Shown here piece after piece: positions 46,327-54,198 of a stretch of DNA of 64,000 nt. Position 1 is the stretch's first letter, and every line of letters begins with the position of its first letter. The position numbers and the translations under genes were made by a program. This DNA comes from Streptomyces syringium (lineage in GTDB: Bacteria > Actinomycetota > Actinomycetes > Streptomycetales > Streptomycetaceae): contig NZ_JAGIOH010000001.1 of assembly GCF_017876625.1 (NCBI RefSeq), forward strand, positions 5,229,501 through 5,293,500, read 5' to 3'. The notes under the pieces were generated by a model. The model was not told the DNA's origin. It made no database searches and saw only the letters and a list, made by a program, of their open reading frames with translations.

Positions 46327-47334
46327 TCAGCTGGGCCGGGTGCGGAGCCAGTACGAGCGGGCGGCCACGGTCAGCGCGATGCCGTAGACGGCGAAGGCGA
46401 CGAGGCCGATCCAGCTGACGAGCAGCGCGTCGGCGGAGGAAGGGAAGTCACCGGACCGCACGCGCACCGCTCCGACGGTGGCCAGGGCGCAGTAGCCGGT
46501 CCCGAGCACGCCGTGGGGCAGCAGCGTGGCGGCGCCGATGAGGGCCGGGGTGAGCGGCAGCCAGCGCGGCACCCGGCGGCCGCCGAGGACGAGGGTCCAG
46601 CGGGGGAAGACCTGGCCCCAGGGCCGGATCAGCCCGAACAGCAGGAACACACCGAGCGCGGCCAGCAGTGCGGTGGCGTCGAGGCCCCAGGACGCCAGGG
46701 TGAGCCACAGCCCGGAAGCGCCGTTCTCCTCGGCCTTCGCGAGCATCTCCTCGCCGCTCACCCCCGCGAAGGTTCCGCCGACCACCCAGGTCACCTTCAT
46801 CGCCGCGTACGGAACGAAGGCGGCCGTCCCGGCGTAGGCGGCGAGGTGGACGTCGCGGGACGCGGGGGATGGCTGTGGGCGGGTGCCGGTCGCGGGGCGC
46901 GCGTCGCCGGCGCGGGCGGTGGCGGTGGCGGTGGCGGTGGCGGCGAGCAGGACGGCACCGATCCCGCCGAGCGCGTTCTTGGCGAAACCGGCGCCGCTGT
47001 CGACTTCCTGATTGACCATCAGTGTGATCACGTCCATGAGCAGCCCGAACGCGCAGACGGCGGACAGCGCGCAGGCCGCCCAGAGCAACGCCCGCGCCCG
47101 GGTCAGCGTGGCGGCGAGCGTGGCCAGAGCGCCCAACCCCACGAGCAGCCAGCCCAGTTCGACGGGTCCGGGGTCGTCGCCCCGGTAGAAGACAGGTGTG
47201 CCACTCAGCACGGCCCCCAGCCCGAACCCGCCGTAGACCACGGCCCAGCCGAGCGTCGCGTACCCCACCCAGCGCGGCCACGCCTGCCGTCGCTCGCGCC
47301 AGGACATGCTCGTCATTCGTACGACATCGGTCAT
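46327..47334 (-). CDS. Polytopic membrane protein of unknown function
   Basis: 335 residues with roughly eight transmembrane helices and a cytoplasmic loop of Ala-Thr repeats (ATATATATAR) encoded by four GGCGGT hexamers. No motif points to transport or catalysis. ATG 47334 has no clear ribosome-binding site; an internal ATG a few codons later is possible. No operon partner. Confidence 0.65.
   Translation of the reverse strand: MTDVVRMTSMSWRERRQAWPRWVGYATLGWAVVYGGFGLGAVLSGTPVFYRGDDPGPVELGWLLVGLGALATLAATLTRARALLWAACALSAVCAFGLLMDVITLMVNQEVDSGAGFAKNALGGIGAVLLAATATATATARAGDARPATGTRPQPSPASRDVHLAAYAGTAAFVPYAAMKVTWVVGGTFAGVSGEEMLAKAEENGASGLWLTLASWGLDATALLAALGVFLLFGLIRPWGQVFPRWTLVLGGRRVPRWLPLTPALIGAATLLPHGVLGTGYCALATVGAVRVRSGDFPSSADALLVSWIGLVAFAVYGIALTVAARSYWLRTRPS
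46915..46944. repeat. Hexanucleotide tandem repeat inside the membrane protein gene
   Basis: Four perfect copies of GGCGGT plus one GGCGGC variant. In the reading frame they encode Ala-Thr pairs; being a multiple of three, copy-number change would not shift frame. Confidence 0.85.
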
Positions 47335-47464
47335 GCGTCGAACGTCGCATCAGCGGTGGTCTGCGCACGTCCCTCGGCTGGATGATCCGCATCCGTCGGG
47401 CGGGTGATCCGCGAGCCGTCCGGGGCGTCGACCCGGCCAGGGCGCTTCTGACTCCCTACCCCAC

Positions 47465-48016
47465 TTAACGGAACTGCCAGTCGCCCGCATGGAGCGTGTC
47501 GGGGCCGTCGTCGCCGGTGTCGTATTGGACGATCTGGGCGCCGTTCAGCAGGCTCTCCGAAAGGATGGTCAGGCCTTTGCCGCTGTGCCGGGCCACGATG
47601 AACGGGTAGCCGGGCACTCCGCTCGGCAGCTGCGCGAACTGCTGGTGATAGCCACTGCCGCAGGGATTCTGCTGAGCCCTGTAGTTGTTGGCCTGGCTCG
47701 CGTTCGCGATCTCCAGGCACTTGCCACTGCTGGCGACGACGAGCTGGAAGTACCCGTCGCTGGTGGGGCGCTTGTTCCACTGCTGGGCGACCGTGCCGTT
47801 ACAGGAGTACTGCTGCACCCTGGCGCCGTTGGCCTGACTGCCGCCCGCCACCTCCAGGCACTTGCCGCTGTGGAGGTTGACCACCTGCTCGTAAATGATC
47901 TGCGGGGACGGAGGAACAGCGGCGGCAGCCGGTGACCCGCCGGCCAGGCCCAGACCGCACACAGCGGCGGCAGCCGCCAGCCCTGAGAACGTTTTTCGCG
48001 TACGCGTCGGCTCCAT
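47465..48016 (-). CDS. Secreted ricin-type beta-trefoil lectin domain protein
   Basis: 183 residues: Sec signal peptide (1 to ~33, ending AAA), then one ricin-B-type beta-trefoil with the repeating SGKCLE element (HSGKCLEVAGG, SSGKCLEIAN, HSGKGLTI) and a QQW signature. No catalytic domain is attached, so it is a stand-alone secreted carbohydrate-binding protein. ATG 48016. It is transcribed away from the Imm5-like gene. Confidence 0.88.
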   Translation of the reverse strand: MEPTRTRKTFSGLAAAAAVCGLGLAGGSPAAAAVPPSPQIIYEQVVNLHSGKCLEVAGGSQANGARVQQYSCNGTVAQQWNKRPTSDGYFQLVVASSGKCLEIANASQANNYRAQQNPCGSGYHQQFAQLPSGVPGYPFIVARHSGKGLTILSESLLNGAQIVQYDTGDDGPDTLHAGDWQFR

Positions 48017-48154
48017 CGTCCCGATCCCCCTCCAACGGAAGACTGTCGGTAGGCAGCCTGGCCCGCCCGGAGCGGGCTGTCGTGGCGATAAGCGGCCAAC
48101 AAACGGGCCAGTGGATCAACGGGCCGGCGGAGATACGTGAGGCAAGATTGAGCC

Positions 48155-48688
48155 GTGCCAACCGAGTCGGACGAAATCGAGCTGAGCGAACACGAGCTGC
48201 GTGAAATCGCGGGCTACGCGGCTGACTGTGCGCGCAGGGTGCTGCCGGTCTTCGAGCAGAATCTGCCCGCTGACACGCGCCCTCGGGACGCCATCGATGC
48301 GGCAACCGACTTCGCCGACGGCGGCCGGCGCACGGGCGCCCTGCGGCAGAGCGCGTGGGCGGCGTACCGAGCGGCGCGAGAAGCCGCTTCACCCGCTGCG
48401 GTCGACGCGGCACGAGCGGCGAGCCATGCGGCTGCCGCTGCGTACCTTCATCCCAAGGCAAGCGCGCATCAGGTGAAACACATTCTCGGTGCGGCAGCGC
48501 ATGCGGCACGAGCCGAAGAATTGGCGTCCGGAGAAGACCGGCTCGTCACCGCAGGGACCCTTGAATGGGCCCGGCATCACGCACCAACAGCGGTCACGGC
48601 GGTGCTCGGCCGTCTGCCCGCCGCACCTCCCGGGGGCGGGCGCGTGGGAGAGTTCATTCGCGATCTCGACGCCGCTCTTCGCGCGTGA
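48155..48688 (+). CDS. Imm5-like (putative immunity) protein
   Basis: 177 residues, Ala-rich and helical. Features such as CARRVLPVFEQNLPADTRPRDAID and repeated WAAYRAAREAASPAAVDAARAASHAAAAA match the Imm5-like family, proposed as immunity proteins of polymorphic toxin systems. No toxin gene is next to it. GTG 48155 is the start, with a weak ribosome-binding site. Confidence in the family is moderate and in the role low. Confidence 0.6.
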   Translation: MPTESDEIELSEHELREIAGYAADCARRVLPVFEQNLPADTRPRDAIDAATDFADGGRRTGALRQSAWAAYRAAREAASPAAVDAARAASHAAAAAYLHPKASAHQVKHILGAAAHAARAEELASGEDRLVTAGTLEWARHHAPTAVTAVLGRLPAAPPGGGRVGEFIRDLDAALRA

Positions 48689-48694
48689 GGCGGG

Positions 48695-49621
48695 TCAAGT
48701 ACGGGAAATCCGACGGGCTTCCTTGAGCTCGCGGTCGGTGGCCCAGGCGTCGGCTACCGGGCCGAGGTGGCCGAGCTTGTCGGGGTTGCTCACCGAGCGG
48801 ATCGTCTGGATCTGCCCGTCGAGCACATCGAGGGCCATGGCGTACAGCACCTTGCCGTCCCGGTCGCGGAAGATCGCGCCCGGCTGGCCGTTGACGTCGC
48901 GCGGCTCGAACGTCACGTCGACCCGGATCAGCCAGGGGAAGATGGAGGCGAGCAACCTGGCCGCCTTCTCCGCGCCCACGATGGCCCTGGCCAGCGCCGG
49001 GGACTTGCCGCCGCCGTCGCCGACCAGCGATACGTCGGCTGCCAGCAGTTCCTGCAAGCCGGTGACGTCGCCTTCGCGGAGGGCGTCGAAGAACCGCGTC
49101 GCCAGCTCCTGGCGCTCCTGACGGTCCGCCTCGAAGCGTGGCCGTCCGGCCTGCATGTGCCGCCGTGCCCGCACCAGCAGCTGTCGGCAGGCCGCCTCCG
49201 AACGCTCCACCGCCGTGGCGATCTCGTCGAACCCGAAGCCGAACACTTCCCGCAGCACGAACACGGCCCGCTCCAGCGGGCTGAGCCGTTCCAGCAGCAC
49301 CAGTGCCGCCATCGACACCGAGTCGGCCAGCTCCGCCGCCCGCGCCGGATCCTGATACGGATCGTTCAGCAACGGCTCGGGAAACCACGGGCCCACGTAC
49401 TGCTCCCTCCGCACCCGCGCGGAGCGCAGCACATCGATCGATATCCGCGTCACCGTGGCCGACAGGAAGGCCTTGGTCGACGTGGGCCGGGTCGTCGAGC
49501 CGTCGAAGCGCAGCCATGTCTCCTGCACCGCGTCCTCGGCCTCACCCACACTGCCCAGAATCCGATAGGCGATCGAAAACAGCAGCGGCCGCAGCTCCTC
49601 GAACTCCTCGACCTTGCTCAC
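48695..49621 (-). CDS. sigJ: ECF41-type RNA polymerase sigma factor SigJ
   Basis: 308-residue extracytoplasmic-function sigma factor with regions 2 and 4 (FSIAYRILGSVGEAEDAVQE; ERAVFVLREVFGFGFDEIA) and a C-terminal SnoaL/NTF2-like domain (residues ~190-300) that regulates it in cis in the ECF41 group. The linker carries YVGPWFPEPL, near the ECF41 YVGPWLPEPL motif, and the DGGGK motif. There is no anti-sigma gene. GTG 49621 follows GGAGGAG. It lies downstream of the carboxymuconolactone decarboxylase gene, its usual partner. Confidence 0.9.
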   Translation of the reverse strand: MSKVEEFEELRPLLFSIAYRILGSVGEAEDAVQETWLRFDGSTTRPTSTKAFLSATVTRISIDVLRSARVRREQYVGPWFPEPLLNDPYQDPARAAELADSVSMAALVLLERLSPLERAVFVLREVFGFGFDEIATAVERSEAACRQLLVRARRHMQAGRPRFEADRQERQELATRFFDALREGDVTGLQELLAADVSLVGDGGGKSPALARAIVGAEKAARLLASIFPWLIRVDVTFEPRDVNGQPGAIFRDRDGKVLYAMALDVLDGQIQTIRSVSNPDKLGHLGPVADAWATDRELKEARRISRT

Positions 49622-49674
49622 GCCGACTCTCCTCCCCCTGATCCCCTCCCACCTGGCCGTACTCGTCGGCGCAG

Positions 49675-49712
49675 GTGGCTGCCGGTGATCATCCGGACCA
49701 CCGGCAGGCCAC
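49675..49712. terminator. Hairpin between decarboxylase gene and sigJ
   Basis: Near-perfect 13-14-bp stem (49675-49687 with 49699-49712, one bulge) and an 11-nt loop. It lies 34 bp after the decarboxylase gene on the minus strand and should reduce read-through into sigJ. Confidence 0.6.
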
Positions 49713-49745
49713 ACTAACGCCCGTCGGCCGGGGGGCTGACGCCGC

Positions 49746-50219
49746 TCAGTGGAACTGCCCGGCCTTGTAGTCACCGGCCGGCTGCTGGGTGATGATGTTC
49801 AGCCGGTTGGCCATGTTCATGGCGGAGATCAGGAGGGTCAGGCAGGAGAGCTGCTCCTGGTCGAAGTGCTTGGCGGCGTTCGCCCACACCGCGTCGCTGA
49901 CCCCACCGGCCGCGTCCGCGACCCTGGTCCCCTCCTCCGCCAGCTCCAGCGCGGCCCGCTCGGCGTCCGTGAAGACCGTGGCCTCCCGCCAGGCCGCCAC
50001 CAGGTTCAGTCGCACCGAGGTCTCACCGGCGGCGGCTGCCTCCTTGGTGTGCATGTCGATGCAGACGGCGCAGCCGTTGATCTGGCTCACGCGCAGCGAC
50101 ACCAGCTCCTGCGTCGCGGCCGGCAGCGACGACTCCCTGAACGACTTGCCCAGTGCCATGAATTGCTTGAGGGCCTTGCCGGTGGTCGGGTCGGCAAGGA
50201 AGTCCAGTCGTGCGTCCAT
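49746..50219 (-). CDS. Carboxymuconolactone decarboxylase family protein (AhpD-like)
   Basis: 157-residue all-helical protein with the AhpD-type redox motif Cys50-x2-Cys53-x3-His57 (CAVCIDMH). It is the 'COE' partner gene (carboxymuconolactone decarboxylase, oxidoreductase or epimerase) typical of ECF41 sigma factors, and likely acts as a peroxidase or disulfide reductase. Its upstream region has a perfect ECF41 promoter, so it is probably the main direct target. ATG 50219, GGAGGAG ribosome-binding site. Confidence 0.9.
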   Translation of the reverse strand: MDARLDFLADPTTGKALKQFMALGKSFRESSLPAATQELVSLRVSQINGCAVCIDMHTKEAAAAGETSVRLNLVAAWREATVFTDAERAALELAEEGTRVADAAGGVSDAVWANAAKHFDQEQLSCLTLLISAMNMANRLNIITQQPAGDYKAGQFH

Positions 50220-50259
50220 GGTGTGCTCCTCCGTGGTCGTCAGTGGCTACACCCCTTGA

Positions 50260-50286
50260 GACGGGACAGCCCGACGCCTTGTGACA
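50260..50286 (-). promoter_or_regulatory. ECF41-dependent promoter
   Basis: On the minus strand: -35 TGTCACA (50280-50286), 16-bp spacer, -10 CGTC (50260-50263), 41 bp before the ATG of the decarboxylase gene. This matches the described ECF41 consensus TGTCACA-N16-CGTC in every position. Confidence 0.9.
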
Positions 50287-50406
50287 CGGGTGAATGTGAC
50301 CTGGGTCTCCCGCTGAGTTGCGATGGTCCGGGCAGGTGGGGGTAGTTGACGGGGCGTCGGTGATCCCGGCGAGGGCCGGGTTGTCTTGTTGTTTGGAGGA
50401 AATGGA

Positions 50407-50607
50407 ATGGCGAAGCCCCCCTTCGGCGCCTTGACCGGCGCGATCGCGGCGCTCGGTACCGTGCTGGCTTGCCTGGCGATCGAGTTGCGCACAGTCGGGT
50501 ACGAGCAGTACGTCGAGTCCGTGTCCACCGCCGCCGTTCTCATGTACATCACTGCAAGCCTGGTCGTGGTGACGTGGGCCCGTGACCGTCGGGCGCGCTT
50601 GGACTGA
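50407..50607 (+). CDS. Small membrane protein of unknown function
   Basis: 66 residues, two predicted transmembrane helices with a short basic C-terminus (ARDRRARLD). ATG 50407 follows GGAGGAA at 5-6 nt spacing; an ATG at 50402 is in a different frame. It is convergent with the HTH gene and has no recognisable family. Confidence 0.5.
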   Translation: MAKPPFGALTGAIAALGTVLACLAIELRTVGYEQYVESVSTAAVLMYITASLVVVTWARDRRARLD

Positions 50608-50634
50608 GGAGGCCCCGCGCGCTCGTCGGTGTCG

Positions 50635-51486
50635 TCAGCGGGCTTGGCGGGCGGCGGCGCGTAGGCGGTCGACCTGGGAGTGGATCCAGTCGGCCGCCGG
50701 GGCGGGGTCGTTGGGCACTTGGCCTCGGCAGATTCGGCAGAGGCCGCCAGGGAGGGCTTCTGGGCGGCCCGCGATCCCACAGTCCGTGCATTCCATGATG
50801 CGGCTGGGTGGGGTCGGCTCAGCTGATGGCGTTCGGGGTGGCTCGGGTGGGAGTTTGTCGACCAGCCGCTTTCGGGTGAACGCTCCGGGGGAGTGGATGA
50901 CGTCCGGAAGCCCGGCGGTGAGGGTCGTCGCGAAGTCCGCCGGCCGCACCCCGCGTGCCAGCCATTCGGCTGCCAGGGGTTCCAGCGCCTTGCATTCCGC
51001 CGCCGAGAGCGTCAGGCGGGCGTCGGTCCTCCCGAGTGCGGCCAGCGCCTCGTAGGCGTCCGTCCGCTTCGGCTGCTGAGCCTGCGGCGCAGGCGCCTGC
51101 GGTTCTGCCTCCGGTACGTCTCCCGCCAAGAAGCGGCTCCACCAGGCATCACTGCGGGCGGTCCGTGAGAAGTACGTACGGAACACCCACTGCGTACGTC
51201 CGTCCCCGACGGGCTCCCGTACGCGGCGCAAGTGGCCAGCAACGGAAAGGGCGTTGAGTGCGGTGCGGATCGCTTGCTGGCCGTAGGGCGGTAGCTCCTT
51301 GGCGAGCGTCTTTGTGTCGATCGCCGCGCCGTCCGGGAGACGGTCGATGTGTGTCGCGATGGACGCCTCACGGGCCGGTAAGTGCGTGAAGTCGTCCCGG
51401 CGGCGCGGTGCTTCTCCGGGCGCGGAGCGTTTTCCGTAGCCCGGTGCGGCCATGGGCGGGGCGGCGGTAGGGTTGGCAACAGCCAC
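50635..51486 (-). CDS. Helix-turn-helix protein with C-terminal zinc ribbon
   Basis: 283 residues. The N-terminal third has a winged-helix-like region (IDTKTLAKELPPYGQQAIRTALNALSVAGHLRRVREPVGDG) similar to MarR/replication-type HTH proteins found in streptomycete accessory regions, then a Pro/Ala-rich linker, and a C-terminal C-x2-C...C-x2-C ribbon (CTDCGIAG, GLCRICRG). The role is unknown. GTG 51486 with a GAGAGAAG purine site. Distinct from the ordinary core gene content around it. Confidence 0.6.
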   Translation of the reverse strand: MAVANPTAAPPMAAPGYGKRSAPGEAPRRRDDFTHLPAREASIATHIDRLPDGAAIDTKTLAKELPPYGQQAIRTALNALSVAGHLRRVREPVGDGRTQWVFRTYFSRTARSDAWWSRFLAGDVPEAEPQAPAPQAQQPKRTDAYEALAALGRTDARLTLSAAECKALEPLAAEWLARGVRPADFATTLTAGLPDVIHSPGAFTRKRLVDKLPPEPPRTPSAEPTPPSRIMECTDCGIAGRPEALPGGLCRICRGQVPNDPAPAADWIHSQVDRLRAAARQAR

Positions 51487-51715
51487 TGAGATCGCTTCTC
51501 TCGATCTTGTTGGTCAGACCCCCGTTCGGTGTTCCACCACCGGCCGGGGGTTGTTTGTTGCTCCGCACGCTACCGGGCGCTGCGCGTCGCCGTGACCTCG
51601 TCGCGAAAAAGTCATCTGTACGAGTGCACGCGGGAGGTGGGAGGGTGGGTGGGTTATCTCTTCCCCACCATTCCGTTGGTAAGGAGCTCGGATCCCGACC
51701 CCCGAAGCCCGACGC
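51487..51715. other. Intergenic region, 229 bp
   Basis: Between the HTH-zinc ribbon gene and the DUF397 gene, both on the minus strand. It should hold the promoter of the HTH gene. Composition is lower in GC than the surroundings; no operator or hairpin stands out. Confidence 0.3.
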
Positions 51716-51901
51716 TCAAGCCCCGGCTACGTGCGATATGAACTCCGTCCAGGTCGCCGCCGATACGCGGACCTCCGGTCCGGACCCGAGCTTCGAGTCT
51801 CGGATGTGGATGGTGTCGGGGTGCGGGGCGGACACTTCGACGCACTCGCCGCCCTCGTCGTCGCTGTAGCTGGATTTGAACCACGCCAGCTCGGTGCTCA
51901 T
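51716..51901 (-). CDS. DUF397 domain protein
   Basis: 61 residues with the family core (LAWFKSSYSDDEGGECVEV ... IHIRDSK ... TWTEFI). DUF397 proteins are typically encoded just after an XRE/DUF5753 regulator in Streptomyces, as here, and act as its small partner (the WhiJ-like system). It overlaps the regulator stop as ATGA. Confidence 0.9.
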   Translation of the reverse strand: MSTELAWFKSSYSDDEGGECVEVSAPHPDTIHIRDSKLGSGPEVRVSAATWTEFISHVAGA

Positions 51902-52737
51902 AGCTCCTCCGCCACTTTGCTTATGAAGCGAGCCGACTCCTCAACGCTGAGAGCCTGCATGCGGATCATGCCATGGCGCTGCGAGAGGAGGCTGATCTTC
52001 TCGGGGGCTGTATGCAGTGCCCCGGTCTCTTGACCTTCCACATAGGCGTAGCGCTCGTGCTCAGCGGTCTCCAGTAGCACTAGTGGACCTCCGAGCCCGG
52101 GATTTACGCCTCCATCGGCGGGCAGGACCTGGATCGACACATTGCGCAACTCGCCGAATTCCAGCAGCTGGTGGAGCTGTCGCTTCATCACCTCAGCGCC
52201 GCCCACCATGGTCCGCAGGGCTGCTTCGTAGATCACGAAGCTGAAGAGCGCGGTGGGTCGCAGCCTCAGGCCTTCCTGCCGCTCCAGCCGACCCGCGACC
52301 CTCTCCTCGATCGTTTCGTCGTCCAGCGGTGGACAGCGGTTGCCAATGAGCGCCCGCGCATAGTCCTCGGTCTGCAACAGGCCCGGGATGAGCAGTGTCT
52401 GGTAGGAGTGCACGGAGATGGCTTCGGCCTCGGCCTGCAGAAACTCCTGCATGCGCGCCGGAAATTTATCCGGCTTCAAGTAATCCTGAGCCGCGAGCAA
52501 CAACCCCCGCGCCCCGCACATCTCGTCCGCCACCTCGAGGAGCCGAAGCTGCGGCTTCCGCCGCCCCTGCTCCATCGACTTGACCGACTCGTACTCGTAC
52601 CCGGCTTCCTTGCCCAACTCCTCGCGGGAGATGCCCGCTTGGGTCCGCCACAGTTTGATCTGGTTCCCGCAATACCGCCATGCCATCGGCGGCTGGGAGG
52701 TCTCTCCGGTCACGGCATCCGCCTTTCCCGTACCCAT
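51898..52737 (-). CDS. XRE/DUF5753 family transcriptional regulator (WhiJ-like)
   Basis: 279 residues: N-terminal XRE helix-turn-helix (RTQAGISREELGKEAGYEYESVKSMEQGRRKP) and a C-terminal DUF5753 ligand-type domain (LIPGLLQTEDYARALI ... LRTMVGG). ATG 52737 chosen (MGTGKADAV); the upstream extension overlaps the absC-like gene and is a shadow. With the overlapping DUF397 gene it forms a whiJ-type pair; many paralogues per genome regulate development or secondary metabolism. Confidence 0.9.
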   Translation of the reverse strand: MGTGKADAVTGETSQPPMAWRYCGNQIKLWRTQAGISREELGKEAGYEYESVKSMEQGRRKPQLRLLEVADEMCGARGLLLAAQDYLKPDKFPARMQEFLQAEAEAISVHSYQTLLIPGLLQTEDYARALIGNRCPPLDDETIEERVAGRLERQEGLRLRPTALFSFVIYEAALRTMVGGAEVMKRQLHQLLEFGELRNVSIQVLPADGGVNPGLGGPLVLLETAEHERYAYVEGQETGALHTAPEKISLLSQRHGMIRMQALSVEESARFISKVAEEL

Positions 52738-52799
52738 GTCGTTACTGGCGACGCTATGGCCGGGCAAGGGGTATATGAGCCGGGTTCGGGGAAACTCCC

Positions 52800-52820
52800 C
52801 GCTCCCGAGTGACGGGAGCG
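52800..52820. terminator. Terminator downstream of the absC-like gene
   Basis: Perfect 8-bp stem CGCTCCCG / CGGGAGCG with a 5-nt loop, 32 bp after the absC-like stop on the minus strand. Confidence 0.65.
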
Positions 52821-52852
52821 ACGGAGTGAGAAGGTGCCCCGCGAGGGGACGC

Positions 52853-53329
52853 TCAGACGCGACCGCGCGTCGTGCGCAACCGCTTCGCGATCGGGGCGAG
52901 TGCGGCGTGGAGTGCCTTGAGGTCCTCGGGGGACAGCAGGTCGATGAAGTGCTCGCGCACCGAGGCGACATGGTGCGGGGCGACCTCGCGCATGGTCTCC
53001 CAGCCCTGGTCGGTGAGGACGGCGAAGAGGCCGCGCCGGTCCGACTCGCAGTTCTCGCGGCGGACGAGGCCCGCCGTCTCCATGCGAGTGATCTGGTGCG
53101 AGAGACGGCTCTTGGACTGGAGGGTCGCGGTGGCGAGGTCGCTCATCCGCATCCGGTGGTCCTCGGACTCCGAGAGGTTGACCAGGATCTCGTAGTCGTT
53201 ATTGGTGAGTCCGAACGGCTGGAGGTCCCGTTCGAGCTGGTGCATCAGCAGTCGGCTGACCTCCAGGTGGGCACGCCAGGCGCGCTGTTCCTCGTCGCTG
53301 AGCCAACGGGTGCCGTTCTCGGTGTCCAT
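52853..53329 (-). CDS. absC: MarR family regulator, AbsC-like
   Basis: 158 residues with the MarR winged helix (NDYEILVNLSESEDHRMRMSDLATATLQSKSRLSHQI and a wing ending RRENCESDRRG). Strongly reminiscent, from memory, of AbsC (SCO5405) of S. coelicolor, a MarR-type regulator that links zinc status to antibiotic and coelibactin production. It is convergent with no gene and divergent from none; the three AIM24-family genes lie upstream on the same strand. The symbol is by resemblance and synteny. Confidence 0.7.
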   Translation of the reverse strand: MDTENGTRWLSDEEQRAWRAHLEVSRLLMHQLERDLQPFGLTNNDYEILVNLSESEDHRMRMSDLATATLQSKSRLSHQITRMETAGLVRRENCESDRRGLFAVLTDQGWETMREVAPHHVASVREHFIDLLSPEDLKALHAALAPIAKRLRTTRGRV

Positions 53330-53433
53330 AGATGGATTCTACCTAAGAAAGTTGAAAGATGAACCAATGGTCTTTGTGGAGCGATCGGGACTGAGAAGTC
53401 ACGCGTTCGGCGTCACACTCCGCAGGGTACCGC

Positions 53434-54198
53434 TCACAGCCCGAAGCGACGCTGGAGGTCGCCGAGCTGGCCGGGCATCCGGGGTGTCATTGGCTGGTTT
53501 GCCGGTGTTGCGTTCGGAACGCCGGCCTGCTGTGGCGTGACGCCCGTGTTCTGCTCGTCCATCAGCTGCTCGGTGGACTGCAGGAGCACCGTACCGGCAC
53601 CGACGAATTCGAATTGATGCTCCTCGCCCGAGGTGCCGCCGAGGCCCGTCAGGGAGCGGATCCCGCCGAGGACGCCCTTCAGGTACTGGTGATCGTAGTG
53701 GTGGCAAGGGGAAGGGCAGTCGGCCCAGCCGACGAGGGCCTGGGGGTCCACGCGGATCGGGGGCTCGACGAAGTGGACCGGGCCGTTGGAGGCGGCCACG
53801 AACTTGCCCGTGCCGATCAGCGTCAGAAAGCCGGGGATGATCGACTGCTTCAGTGAGAGCGAGGGCTGGAAGGCGAGGAGATTGCCCGAGCGAACGGTGA
53901 GATTGCCGTCTTCGAGGTCGAAGGAATTGACGTCGAAGCTGCGGTCCGCGAGGAGCATCTTGCCCTGGCCCTCGGCGACGACCCAGTCCGAGGCGTGCAG
54001 CGGGGAGTGGAAGCTGCTGCGGATGAGACGGTCGAGGGGGCCGTGGCCGATGCCGTGGAAGTCGATGCGCCCGTAATAGGCGATCATCTTCCCCTTCTGC
54101 AGGAACCACTGGCCGTTGAGGTCGACGGAGAACGCGTACGGATTGACGTTGTCGTCGACCGGGAGCGTGGTCGCGTCATGGATGACCGGGCCGTTCAC
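53434..54198 (-). CDS. AIM24 family protein, third of three
   Basis: 254 residues in the TIGR00266/AIM24 beta-helix-like fold, with repeated short beta motifs (GKMIAYYGRIDFHG, GKMLLADRSFDV, LLAFQPSLSL) and the LIGTGKFVA segment. Its C-terminal ~40 residues are a Pro/Gln/Asn-rich tail absent from the other two. GTG 54198 overlaps the previous stop (GTGA). Function unknown; AIM24 acts in mitochondrial membrane organisation in yeast. Confidence 0.82.
   Translation of the reverse strand: MNGPVIHDATTLPVDDNVNPYAFSVDLNGQWFLQKGKMIAYYGRIDFHGIGHGPLDRLIRSSFHSPLHASDWVVAEGQGKMLLADRSFDVNSFDLEDGNLTVRSGNLLAFQPSLSLKQSIIPGFLTLIGTGKFVAASNGPVHFVEPPIRVDPQALVGWADCPSPCHHYDHQYLKGVLGGIRSLTGLGGTSGEEHQFEFVGAGTVLLQSTEQLMDEQNTGVTPQQAGVPNATPANQPMTPRMPGQLGDLQRRFGL

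Noticed and set aside
50635..52737. Integrated plasmid or prophage
   Set aside because: No integrase, tRNA attachment site, excisionase or Tra/phage structural gene was found; only regulators of types common in streptomycete chromosomes.
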